Source: an uncultured Bacillota bacterium | GTDB lineage: Bacteria; Bacillota_I; Bacilli_A; RF39; UBA660 | Direction of reading: 5' to 3' | Length of the DNA stretch: 43,628 nucleotides | NCBI GenBank assembly: GCA_947364595.1 | Contig: CANATJ010000004.1 | Span: 1 to 43,628 of the forward strand | In this document: positions 32,439 to 40,592 of the stretch, piece by piece | How positions within the stretch are numbered: the stretch's first letter is position 1 | Layout of the letters: every line of letters begins with the position of its first letter | The notes under the pieces: model-generated | What the model was told of the DNA's origin: nothing | Databases searched by the model: none | The model's input: only the letters and a program-made list of their open reading frames with translations | Made by a program: the position numbers and the translations under genes

Positions 32439-32780
32439 ATGTCAAAAGAACTTCAATATGCGTTTATTCCCGTTGATTCATTAGAAATAAATTTTCAAGA
32501 TTTAGATTCTTATAAATCATTTTCTACTTTAAAATTACAAAAAATATCACCATATAACAATATTGAAACTAAAAATATAGCTATTCAAATAAGTAAAGAC
32601 GATACTCCATATGTTGAAGAAGTAATAACTAAAAATAAAATTGGCTTAAATAAAAACGGTACATATAAAGTATATCTTCCAGGGGAAATCATTTATTATA
32701 AATGCACAGAAAATCAAGTTTATCAAATTATAAAGCAAGAAAATTATTTAAAAGAGGTAAATCAGATATTTGAAAATTAG
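32439..32780 (+). CDS. Hypothetical protein (113 residues)
   Basis: This is a small soluble protein starting MSKELQYAFIPVDSLEINF. It has a mixed strand/helix pattern and no recognisable motif. ATG 32439 follows ATGGAGGAAG and a consensus promoter; longer in-frame starts lie inside the upstream terminator and are rejected. It is the first intact gene after the comEC-dinD junction. It converges with, and overlaps by 4 bases, the membrane protein on the other strand, with no terminator between them. Confidence 0.75.
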   Translation: MSKELQYAFIPVDSLEINFQDLDSYKSFSTLKLQKISPYNNIETKNIAIQISKDDTPYVEEVITKNKIGLNKNGTYKVYLPGEIIYYKCTENQVYQIIKQENYLKEVNQIFEN

Positions 32781-33313
32781 ATGGCATAAGTATTAATACC
32801 ATATTTATTTTCTAAAGGGTCAAGAAACAAATTATTTTCTAAAGGAAAATAGGTAAGTAGTCCAAAAAGAATATATAAAAATATAATGCCAATAATAGAT
32901 GCATAGTTTAAATATTTAAGACTATTATTTGATAAAATATAATAACCGATTATAGATACTAAACATATAGAAATAAAAAGACATAGTAAATTGATAAAAA
33001 ATAACGAACCAGTTAAAAGATAAATGGGATAATATATAATTAAAAAAATTGGAATTACTAAAATAGCCATACTAAAACAATTTGCCATAAAATTATTGTG
33101 ATTTATACGATACTTTTTAAGCAAAAAATATTCGATAATTTGCCATATTAAAATAGATGTACATATCATTTTAATGTGTTCCCAAATACTTTCATTTATT
33201 GGAAAGAAGATACTAAATATGAAATTTGGAAACCAATTATACATAAAATGAGAAATAAAACAAATAGCAAAAATTCCAAAAACTCCAATTATTTTAATTT
33301 TTTTTAAAGACAT
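32777..33313 (-). CDS. DUF6512-like six-helix membrane protein
   Basis: The 178-residue protein has about six transmembrane helices. The N-terminal signature FISHFMYNWFPNFIFSIFFPINESIWEHIKM matches a family of uncharacterised Firmicutes membrane proteins (DUF6512-like: H-F-x-Y-x-W, P-[IV]-N-E-S-[IV]-W-E-H). The ATG at 33313 follows GTGGAGGTTTT; the longer in-frame start at 33385 lacks a ribosome site. Function unknown. Confidence 0.8.
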   Translation of the reverse strand: MSLKKIKIIGVFGIFAICFISHFMYNWFPNFIFSIFFPINESIWEHIKMICTSILIWQIIEYFLLKKYRINHNNFMANCFSMAILVIPIFLIIYYPIYLLTGSLFFINLLCLFISICLVSIIGYYILSNNSLKYLNYASIIGIIFLYILFGLLTYFPLENNLFLDPLENKYGINTYAI

Positions 33314-33454
33314 AAAAACCTCCACTTTTTTATAAATATGATATGTAAATATCAAAAAAATATGCTTTTTTGCAAATTTTTTCATTTTTTTTCAAATAAA
33401 AAAAGGAAATTTAAAATAAATGTCGTATATTAATATATAGAGGAGTATGATACT

Positions 33455-35182
33455 ATGAATTCACTTAGTCAAGAAAAAATTAATGAAATTCGTAATAGCG
33501 TAAATATAGTTGATGTGATTTCTTCATATGTATCATTAATTCCTAAAGGTAAAAATTATTTTGGGGTTTGTCCTTTTCACGATGACAACAATCCTAGTAT
33601 GAGCGTTAGCCCAAGCAGACAAATATATAAATGTTTTTCTTGTGGAGCAACAGGAACAGTTTTTAAATTTGTAATGGATTATGAAAATATATCATTTAAA
33701 GAAGCGGTAAAAAAAATAGCGGATTTAGGTGGCGTTAGTGTTGATGTTGGAAGTATTAAAAAAGTAAAAGACCATAAATCACTTCATGATTTATATGACC
33801 TAAGTTTAAAATTTTATACTAATAATATAAATGTTGCTGGGGGAAAAGAAGCTAAAAAATATCTTGAAAATCGAAATATTAATGATGAAGTTATTAAAGA
33901 GTTTCAAATTGGACTAGCTTTAAATAGTAAAGATGGTTTAAGTTCTATTTTAACAAAAAAATTTAATAACGATGATATTATGAAAAGTGGATTAATTGGA
34001 AAAAATGAATATGGTTATTTTGACCTTTTCTTTGATAGAATAATGTTTCCACTTTATGATTTGGATGGACAAGTTGTGGCATATAGTGGACGTATTTATA
34101 ATCGAAAAGATAATTCAAAATATTTTAATACTAAAGAAACAGAAATATTTAGAAAAGGTGAATTACTATATAATTATCATCGAGCTAAACAAAGTGCTAG
34201 ACAAAAAAATCAAATTATCGTTATGGAAGGTTTTATGGATGTTATTAGGTCGTATACGATTGATGTTAAAAATGTAATAGCGACAATGGGGACAGCTGTA
34301 ACTCAAAACCAAGCTCATTTAATTAAGAGAATGGCTAAAAATGTTATTCTTTGTTTTGATGGCGATGCGGCTGGTGAAAAAGCCACTATGGCTTGCAGTG
34401 ATATTTTAATGAATATTGGAGTAACGCCTCAAATTGTTAGACTTGAAGATGGATTAGATCCTGATGAATATATCCAAAAATATGGTAAAGAAGCATTTAA
34501 CAAAAAATTGGAAAATCCAATTAGTGTAATGGACTTTAAAATTTCTTATTTAAAAAATGGAAAGAATTTAAATAATAGTGTTGATAAGGCCCAATATATA
34601 GAAGAAATAATTAAAGAAATTGCCAAAATAGAAGACGAAATATTAAAGGATATAACAATTAAAAAAGTGGCTACAGATATTTCTATTGATGAAGATTTAA
34701 TTAAAAATCATTTAAATCAAAAACCAAAAGAAGTTAGAAAAGAAAAAAAGTTAGTTATTGAAAATATAAAAGAGACTAAATATGAAAAAGCTGAAAAAAG
34801 TTTGCTTTATTATATGTTACAAAGTCCAGAAGTTATAAAGATGTATAAGAAAAAGGTGCCATATTTACCAACTACTGAATACAGACTTTTAGCAAGAGAA
34901 ATCAGTGCATTTTATGAAAAAAGTGGGTTTATAAATGAAGCCGATTTTATTGATTATATTGAATGTGATGAAGAGTTGATGGATACAATAAGCAAAGTAA
35001 GCAAAAATAAAACAAGTGCAAAATATAGCTTAGAAGAAATAGAAGATTATATAAATGTTATTAAAGAATATAACATAAATAATGAAATTAAACGTTTAAA
35101 AAAACAGATGAATGAAAAGCAAACACCATCTGAAAAAGTCAAAATAGCTACAAAAATTATTGAATTGAAAAAAGGAGTGTAA
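33455..35182 (+). CDS. dnaG: DNA primase DnaG
   Basis: This is a 575-residue primase. The N-terminal zinc-binding domain has CPFHDDNNPSM and CFSCGATG. The RNA polymerase core has QIGLALNSKDGL and FFDRIMFPLYDLDGQVVAYSGR, and the TOPRIM segment has IVMEGFMDVIRSY, IATMGTAVTQNQ and ILCFDGDAAGEKA. The C-terminal helicase-interaction domain is diverged. ATG 33455 follows AGAGGAGTATGA. It forms the macromolecular-synthesis operon with rpoD (4-base gap), as in B. subtilis dnaG-sigA. Confidence 0.96.
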   Translation: MNSLSQEKINEIRNSVNIVDVISSYVSLIPKGKNYFGVCPFHDDNNPSMSVSPSRQIYKCFSCGATGTVFKFVMDYENISFKEAVKKIADLGGVSVDVGSIKKVKDHKSLHDLYDLSLKFYTNNINVAGGKEAKKYLENRNINDEVIKEFQIGLALNSKDGLSSILTKKFNNDDIMKSGLIGKNEYGYFDLFFDRIMFPLYDLDGQVVAYSGRIYNRKDNSKYFNTKETEIFRKGELLYNYHRAKQSARQKNQIIVMEGFMDVIRSYTIDVKNVIATMGTAVTQNQAHLIKRMAKNVILCFDGDAAGEKATMACSDILMNIGVTPQIVRLEDGLDPDEYIQKYGKEAFNKKLENPISVMDFKISYLKNGKNLNNSVDKAQYIEEIIKEIAKIEDEILKDITIKKVATDISIDEDLIKNHLNQKPKEVRKEKKLVIENIKETKYEKAEKSLLYYMLQSPEVIKMYKKKVPYLPTTEYRLLAREISAFYEKSGFINEADFIDYIECDEELMDTISKVSKNKTSAKYSLEEIEDYINVIKEYNINNEIKRLKKQMNEKQTPSEKVKIATKIIELKKGV

Positions 35183-35185
35183 ACA

Positions 35186-36259
35186 ATGTTTGAAGAAATG
35201 AAAACTTTTGAAGAAAGAAAAAAGGAATTAATTAAATTAGGAAAGAAAAAAGGAACAATAACATATGAACAATTGGCTGAAAATTTAAAAAACTTAGAAT
35301 TAGATGCTGATTCATTAGATGATTTATATAATTCTTTTAGAGAAAATAATATTACTGTAGTATCAGAACATGAAGAAGATGATGAAATTGATACAAGTTC
35401 TGATACTGAACTTTTAACAAAAGATTTAACTATTAATGACCCAGTAAGAATGTATCTAAAAGAAATAGGACAAATTAAATTATTGACTACTGAGGAGGAA
35501 TTAGAATTAGCTGATCGTATTGTTGAAGGCGATGAAATGGCGAAAGCTACATTAGCTGAGGCTAATTTGCGTTTAGTTGTTAGTATTGCTAAAAGATATG
35601 TTGGAAGAGGAATGCTATTTTTAGATTTAATTCAAGAAGGAAATATTGGCCTTATGAAAGCCGTTGAAAAATTTGATGTTACAAAAGGATATAAATTTTC
35701 AACATATGCTACATGGTGGATTAGACAAGCTATTACTAGAGCTATAGCTGATCAAGCAAGAACAATAAGAGTTCCAGTACATATGGTTGAAACTATTAAT
35801 AAATTGGCTAGAATTGAAAGACAATTAACTTTGGAATTGAATAGAGAACCTACTGAGGAAGAACTTTCTAAAAAAATGGGTACAAGTGTTGAAAAGATTC
35901 GTGACATTTATAAAATTAGTCAAGAACCAGTTAGTTTAGAAATACCAATAGGAGAAGAAGATGATTCGCATTTAGGTGATTTTATTCCTGATGAAACTAA
36001 TATGAGTCCAGAAGATTATGCTGTAAATGAATTATTAAAAGATGAAATTTCTGAAGTGTTGTTAACACTTACTGAAAGGGAAGAAAAAGTAATAAGATTA
36101 CGTTTTGGACTTGAAGATGGTAGACCTAGAACCTTAGAAGAGGTAGGACAATTATTTGGGGTTACCAGAGAACGTATAAGACAAATAGAAGCTAAAGCTT
36201 TAAGGAAATTACGTCATCCATCTAGAAGTCGTAAGTTAAAAGATTATTTGGGTGATTAA
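35186..36259 (+). CDS. rpoD: Primary sigma factor RpoD (SigA)
   Basis: The 357-residue sigma-70 is close in size to B. subtilis SigA (371). Region 1.1 is [21 protein letters not shown] to about residue 70. Region 1.2 is [18 protein letters not shown]. Region 2 has [38 protein letters not shown] and the -10 reading [28 protein letters not shown]. Region 3 has [16 protein letters not shown]. Region 4.2 is [32 protein letters not shown]. No large non-conserved insertion is present. ATG 35186 follows AAAGGAGTG. Confidence 0.98.
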   Translation: MFEEMKTFEERKKELIKLGKKKGTITYEQLAENLKNLELDADSLDDLYNSFRENNITVVSEHEEDDEIDTSSDTELLTKDLTINDPVRMYLKEIGQIKLLTTEEELELADRIVEGDEMAKATLAEANLRLVVSIAKRYVGRGMLFLDLIQEGNIGLMKAVEKFDVTKGYKFSTYATWWIRQAITRAIADQARTIRVPVHMVETINKLARIERQLTLELNREPTEEELSKKMGTSVEKIRDIYKISQEPVSLEIPIGEEDDSHLGDFIPDETNMSPEDYAVNELLKDEISEVLLTLTEREEKVIRLRFGLEDGRPRTLEEVGQLFGVTRERIRQIEAKALRKLRHPSRSRKLKDYLGD

Positions 36260-36260
36260 T

Positions 36261-36716
36261 TTGAAAATTAGTCAAAGATTAAAAGAAATTAGTGACTTTA
36301 TTCCAGAAGGTAGTGAAATTATAGATATAGGTGCCGACCATGGTTTACTAGATATATATTTAAATAAATATAAGAACTGTAATTGTTTAGCTACCGATAT
36401 ATCAGAAAATTGTATTGAAACAGCTAAAAAGAATATAAACAAATATGAGGCAACAGTTCAAACTTTAGTAACAGATGGTTTAAATGGAATAAATCTTAAA
36501 GATGAAATAATAATTATTTCTGGTATGGGTACAAATAATATTAAAAAAATATTAAATAAAGATATAAACAATGATTTGGTGATATCTAGTCATACAAATA
36601 TATCAGATTTAAAAGAATTTTTAATTGATAAAAATTATATAGTGTATAAAGAAAAAATAATTACAGAAAAAAAGCAATATCATATTATATATTTTAAACA
36701 AAAAACAACCGTATAA
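36261..36716 (+). CDS. trmK: tRNA (adenine-22-N1)-methyltransferase TrmK, short form
   Basis: This 151-residue class I methyltransferase has LKISQRLKEISDFIPEGSEIIDIGADHGLLDIYL, ATDISENCIETAK, the substrate motif IIISGMGTNNI, and SSHTNISDLKEFL near the end. These match TrmK (YqfN), which methylates A22 in the tRNA D-loop. The protein ends about 80 residues earlier than B. subtilis TrmK, whose C-terminal helical coiled-coil arm is missing here. The start is uncertain: TTG 36261 has GGGTGATTAA in front, and GTG 36252 overlaps the rpoD stop. The dnaG-rpoD-trmK order is conserved with Bacillus. Confidence 0.88.
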   Translation: MKISQRLKEISDFIPEGSEIIDIGADHGLLDIYLNKYKNCNCLATDISENCIETAKKNINKYEATVQTLVTDGLNGINLKDEIIIISGMGTNNIKKILNKDINNDLVISSHTNISDLKEFLIDKNYIVYKEKIITEKKQYHIIYFKQKTTV

Positions 36717-36730
36717 AGGTTGTTTTTATA
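36702..36730. terminator. Bidirectional terminator between trmK and yqfQ-like
   Basis: AAAACAACC (36702-36710) pairs with GGTTGTTTT (36718-36726) around GTATAAA, with A/T-rich tails on both sides. It overlaps both convergent stop codons. Confidence 0.88.
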
Positions 36731-37073
36731 TAAAGAAAGTTGGGCCTTCATTACTATAATTATTATCTTCACTTACTATATCATTATTATCATTATTTGT
36801 TGTTTGAGTATTTATATTTGCATTACTAGATGAAGGAGCATCAACTTTTTTAAATTCGTTCATAACTCTAAACATGGTTTTTGCATTACGAACCATTGGT
36901 GCTGCTTGTTTAATAAGAGGAATTGTTTGATTTACAAGTCCTAGTGTTCTTTGGGCTCCATTAAGTAATGTTCCAAGGTTAAATCCATTACGAGCAAATA
37001 AACCTAAGCCGCTACGTGTAGGAGAAACCATACTAACTGGATTTATCATATAATAAGGGTTAAAATAGTTCAT
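36726..37073 (-). CDS. YqfQ/VrrA-like protein
   Basis: This is a 115-residue protein. The N-terminus is Asn/Tyr/Phe- and Met-rich (MNYFNPYYMINPVSM). A conserved helical core follows (about 33-75): TLLNGAQRTLGLVNQTIPLIKQAAPMVRNAKTMFRVMNEFKK, which matches the YqfQ family. The tail is disordered and Asn/Ser/Asp-rich. In Bacillus, yqfQ lies close downstream of sigA and yqfN (trmK), and the same neighbourhood here supports the call. Family members have been linked to spores, but the role is unclear. GGAGCAGG precedes the ATG. Confidence 0.75.
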   Translation of the reverse strand: MNYFNPYYMINPVSMVSPTRSGLGLFARNGFNLGTLLNGAQRTLGLVNQTIPLIKQAAPMVRNAKTMFRVMNEFKKVDAPSSSNANINTQTTNNDNNDIVSEDNNYSNEGPTFFI

Positions 37074-37192
37074 ATACCTGCTCCTTTCTAAACTATTATA
37101 TGCATTTTAAATAAAAATGTTTTATTTTTGACATTATATGTGATATAATATCAATAGTTATAATAAAAGAATAGGAAGGTGGCGAGGTATAC

Positions 37193-39052
37193 TTGAAATT
37201 TGTACTTTTATCATGCAATTTTGTTTATAAAACAGTTGTCCTATTTTTGAATTTTATATCTAAACTTTGTAAATATATTTTCCAAGGATTTATCACCACC
37301 ATTAAAGTTATTCTAGAATTTTTTAATTATGCCTTAATTGGTGTAAAAAGTTTATTAATTTTAATATTATTAATGCTTTCGTATGCATTATTTACTATTA
37401 AAATTTTAATTGGTTTTATTAAACACAGAAATTATGAAAATAAAAAACTTAAAGCTCAAAAACAAAAAGAAGAAGCTTTAAGGAGACATGAAATTTTATT
37501 AGCTAAGGCTAAAGAAAAAGAGGCAAAAAAGGCCAAAGCTGAAGCTGCTCTTCGTGATAAAATGAATGCAGCTGCTGAGAAAAAAAGGCAAAGAGAATTA
37601 AATACTTATGTTAATGATAAAGAAAAAATTGAGAAAAAGACTTTTGCTGATAGATTAGATAGTTTAGGAAACAAAATTATTGCTTTTCCTAAAAAAGTTA
37701 AAAGAAACATAAAAAACAAATGGAACAATTTAACATTTGTAAAAGAAGCCCATAATAGACGTGATATCAACAGAGAAGTTTTGTTGATAAATTTTGATGG
37801 GGAAGATGCAAAAAAATCAAAAATTAAGCTTACATATGAATATGTAATTAAAAATCCTGAAGGTAAAATAGTTAAAGGATATTTTGATGCTTTTTCGAAA
37901 GTAGAAGTTCATTCATTTTTGCTTAGTGAAGGAAATACAGTATATAGTATTAAAACGTCTAAATGGATTCAATTAGTACATGGACATCGTGGCCAAGCAC
38001 ATACAAAATTTAAAATGAAGGATTTAACATTTTTCTTAGCTCAACTTTCAACTTATATTAAAGCAGGTATTCCGTTAGTTGACTCAATAAAAATACTAAT
38101 TAAACAATTTAAAAACACTAAATATAAAAGCATTTTAAAAAATATTGTATATGATTTAAGTACAGGTCAAAGTTTTAGTGAAGCTTTAGAAAAACAAGGT
38201 AATGCTTTTCCAAATATTTTAATAAATATGATTAAATCAGCCGAAATGACTGGAGAACTTCCAGAGGCCTTAGATGATATGGAAGAGTATTTTTCAGAAG
38301 CTGAAGCAACTAGAAAAGCTATGGTAACAGCAATGATGTATCCAGCTATAATATTTATTATTGCTATTGGAGTTGGAACATTTATAATGTTATTTGTTGT
38401 TCCAAAATTTGTTGATATATATAAAACGATGGATAATGCTGATATACCTGGTATTACAATGGCTGTATTGGCTTTAAGTGATTTTTTACAAAAATATATA
38501 ATATGGATATTTGCTGTATTTATAATTTTGTTGTTAATATTCTTATATTTGTATAAAAATGTTAAATCATTTAGAGGTGTAGTTCAATGGACATTAATGC
38601 ACTTACCAGTATTTGGCAATGTTATCATTTATAATGAAGTAACGATGTTTTCAAAAACATTTGCTTCATTATTATCACATAATGTATTTATAACTGATAG
38701 TATGGAAATTTTAAATAAAGTAACGAATAACGAAATATACAAAATGATGATATTTGATTCAATAAATAATATTGCTAAAGGAAAAACAATTTCTGCAGCT
38801 TTTAAAGATCAATGGGCTTTTCCAATTCCAGCATATGAAATGATAGTTACAGGTGAAAAAACTGGTCAACTTTCAGAAATGATGAAAAAGGTATCAACAT
38901 ATTATCAAGATTTACATAAAAATGCGGTTGCTCGTATTAAGACATTTATTGAGCCTGCATTAATTATAACTTTAGCTATTATGGTTGGTGTTATTGTTTT
39001 AGCGATAGTTATTCCAATGTTCAATATTTATGGTACAATTCAAGCTCAATAG
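37193..39052 (+). CDS. pilC: Type IV pilus/T2SS inner-membrane platform protein PilC with long N-terminal extension
   Basis: The 619-residue PilC/GspF family protein is about 200 residues longer than usual. Residues 1-80 hold two or three hydrophobic segments. Residues 82-150 form a Lys/Glu/Ala-rich coiled coil (KLKAQKQKEEALRRHE and following). A basic linker comes next. The normal PilC start appears only at about residue 210 (KLTYEYVIKNPEGKIVKGYFDAFS). Two GspF domains follow: FFLAQLSTYIKAGIPLVDSIKIL with SAEMTGELPEALDDM (about 275-395), and FSKTFASLLSHNVFITDSMEIL with VTGEKTGQLSEMM (about 485-605), each followed by membrane helices. A TTG start at 37193 follows GCGAGGTATAC. pilD follows after 11 bases. 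Confidence 0.92.
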   Translation: MKFVLLSCNFVYKTVVLFLNFISKLCKYIFQGFITTIKVILEFFNYALIGVKSLLILILLMLSYALFTIKILIGFIKHRNYENKKLKAQKQKEEALRRHEILLAKAKEKEAKKAKAEAALRDKMNAAAEKKRQRELNTYVNDKEKIEKKTFADRLDSLGNKIIAFPKKVKRNIKNKWNNLTFVKEAHNRRDINREVLLINFDGEDAKKSKIKLTYEYVIKNPEGKIVKGYFDAFSKVEVHSFLLSEGNTVYSIKTSKWIQLVHGHRGQAHTKFKMKDLTFFLAQLSTYIKAGIPLVDSIKILIKQFKNTKYKSILKNIVYDLSTGQSFSEALEKQGNAFPNILINMIKSAEMTGELPEALDDMEEYFSEAEATRKAMVTAMMYPAIIFIIAIGVGTFIMLFVVPKFVDIYKTMDNADIPGITMAVLALSDFLQKYIIWIFAVFIILLLIFLYLYKNVKSFRGVVQWTLMHLPVFGNVIIYNEVTMFSKTFASLLSHNVFITDSMEILNKVTNNEIYKMMIFDSINNIAKGKTISAAFKDQWAFPIPAYEMIVTGEKTGQLSEMMKKVSTYYQDLHKNAVARIKTFIEPALIITLAIMVGVIVLAIVIPMFNIYGTIQAQ

Positions 39053-39063
39053 GGGGAATATAT

Positions 39064-39825
39064 ATGGAAGTACTTATATCAATTTATTTATTTATAATAG
39101 GAACTGTTTTCGGTTCCTTTTACAACGTTGTAGGATATCGACTTCCAAATGGTGATTCAATTGCCTTTCCACCTAGTCATTGTCCAAATTGCAATTATAA
39201 GTTAAAATTTTGGGAATTAATTCCAATAATTTCATTTATATTTCAAAAAGGAAAATGTACTAATTGTAAAGAAAAAATATCATTTATATATCCTTTCTTT
39301 GAAGGCTTAACTGGAATTTTGTTTGTCTTATCATATTTATCGTTTGGATTAACACCTAAACTTATAATAGCATTAACCTTTATCTCAATGTTAATAATAA
39401 TTATTGTAAGTGATTATGAATATATGATAATTCCAGATGAGGTATTAATTTTCTTTGGTATACTTTTATTTATAGAGATATTATTAATAAATGGACCACT
39501 AATTGCATTAAAGTCAATTTTTCATGGTTTAATTGCTTTTTTAATAATGTTTTTACTAAAAAAATTTGGAGATTTTATTTTTAAAAAAGAGTCAATGGGT
39601 GGAGGAGATATAAAACTATTATTTATTTTCGGGATGGTTTTAACTTCTCCAATAGCTATATTATCAATATTTTTGGGGTCGTTAATTGGCCTTCCAATTT
39701 CCCTTGTTATGCTAAAAAAAGATAATAGCCATATAATTCCATTTGGACCATTTTTGGCTGCTGGAGCTATTATACTTTTATTAATGCATATAGATTTAAA
39801 TACAATAATAAGCTGGTATATATAA
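39064..39825 (+). CDS. pilD: Type IV prepilin peptidase (PilD/ComC)
   Basis: This 253-residue membrane aspartic protease processes prepilins and can methylate them. The first signature is VFGSFYNVVGYRLPNGDSIAFPPSHCPNC, followed by a second CxxC (CTNCKEKI), the zinc-binding pairs of the N-terminal domain. The catalytic Asp residues lie in VSDYEYMIIPDE and MGGGDIKLL, the GxGD-type active site. About eight hydrophobic helices are present. ATG 39064 follows GGGGGAATATAT. Together with pilC it indicates a pseudopilus for DNA uptake or a type IV pilus; the pilin and the ATPase are not in this window. Confidence 0.95.
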   Translation: MEVLISIYLFIIGTVFGSFYNVVGYRLPNGDSIAFPPSHCPNCNYKLKFWELIPIISFIFQKGKCTNCKEKISFIYPFFEGLTGILFVLSYLSFGLTPKLIIALTFISMLIIIIVSDYEYMIIPDEVLIFFGILLFIEILLINGPLIALKSIFHGLIAFLIMFLLKKFGDFIFKKESMGGGDIKLLFIFGMVLTSPIAILSIFLGSLIGLPISLVMLKKDNSHIIPFGPFLAAGAIILLLMHIDLNTIISWYI

Positions 39826-39836
39826 CAGCTTATTTT
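39807..39836 (+). terminator. Terminator of pilCD
   Basis: AATAAGCTG (39807-39815) pairs with CAGCTTATT (39826-39834) around a 10-base loop that holds the pilD stop codon, followed by TT. Confidence 0.85.
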
Positions 39837-39880
39837 CTGTATAATTGTGGTATAATATTTTTTAAAGAAAAGGAGAAAAT

Positions 39881-40486
39881 ATGAAAACGAATTATCAAAT
39901 AGTGATGGAAAATATAATAAAAAATTTAGATCATAAACCAACTTTATTATTGCACGCATGTTGTGGTGTATGTAGCAGTAGTGTTTTAGAAAAATTAAAT
40001 AATTACTTTAATACTACTATTTTATATTATAATCCTAATATATATCCAGAAGAAGAGTACCAAAAAAGATTACAAACGCAAAAAGAAATAATCAAAAAAA
40101 TGAAATTAAATACGGAAATTTTAGAAATCGGTTATGATAGTAAAGAATTTGAAAAAATAGCTATAGGTTTAGAAAATGAAAAAGAAGGCGGTAGTAGATG
40201 CGCAAAATGTTTTTATTTAAGATTAGAAAAAACTGCACAATTAGCTAAAGAAAATGATTTTGAATATTTTACTACTACATTATCTGTAAGCCCTCATAAA
40301 GATTCACAGGTATTAAATAAAATTGGTAAAATACTAGAAGAAAAATATCAAATAAAATATTTATATTCAGATTTTAAGAAAAAAGAGGGATATAAAAGGA
40401 GCAATGAACTTGCTAAAGAATATAATCTTTATAGGCAAAATTATTGTGGTTGTAAATACTCTATACCAAAAGTAAGTATAAAATAA
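39881..40486 (+). CDS. queH: Epoxyqueuosine reductase QueH
   Basis: The 201-residue QueH catalyses the last step of queuosine synthesis in tRNA, non-orthologous to QueG. It carries the family's Cys motifs: LLHACCGVCSSSVL near the N-terminus, SRCAKCFYLRL in the middle and NYCGCKYS at the C-terminus, which bind an Fe-S cluster and an additional iron. SVSPHKDSQVLNKIG and YSDFKKKEGYKRS are also diagnostic. ATG 39881 follows AAAGGAGAAA; a TATAAT at 39851-39856 may be its -10. It is monocistronic, flanked by terminators. Confidence 0.95.
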   Translation: MKTNYQIVMENIIKNLDHKPTLLLHACCGVCSSSVLEKLNNYFNTTILYYNPNIYPEEEYQKRLQTQKEIIKKMKLNTEILEIGYDSKEFEKIAIGLENEKEGGSRCAKCFYLRLEKTAQLAKENDFEYFTTTLSVSPHKDSQVLNKIGKILEEKYQIKYLYSDFKKKEGYKRSNELAKEYNLYRQNYCGCKYSIPKVSIK

Positions 40487-40508
40487 AACACATAAGTATG
40501 TGTTTTTA
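40485..40508 (+). terminator. Terminator of queH
   Basis: AAAACACATA and TATGTGTTTT pair almost immediately across AG, followed by TATG. The stop codon is in the left flank. Confidence 0.75.
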
Positions 40509-40592
40509 TGTGAAAGTGACTTATTTTATAGTATTATATTTATTCTTTTGATACAATATTAAAAGCATTATAAAAGAAAGGAAAATGAATAA

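Noticed and set aside
37128-37149. TTGACA and TATAAT upstream of pilC as a promoter
   Set aside because: The spacer between them is only 10 bases; the -10 may be real with another, weak -35, but the pair does not form a promoter.
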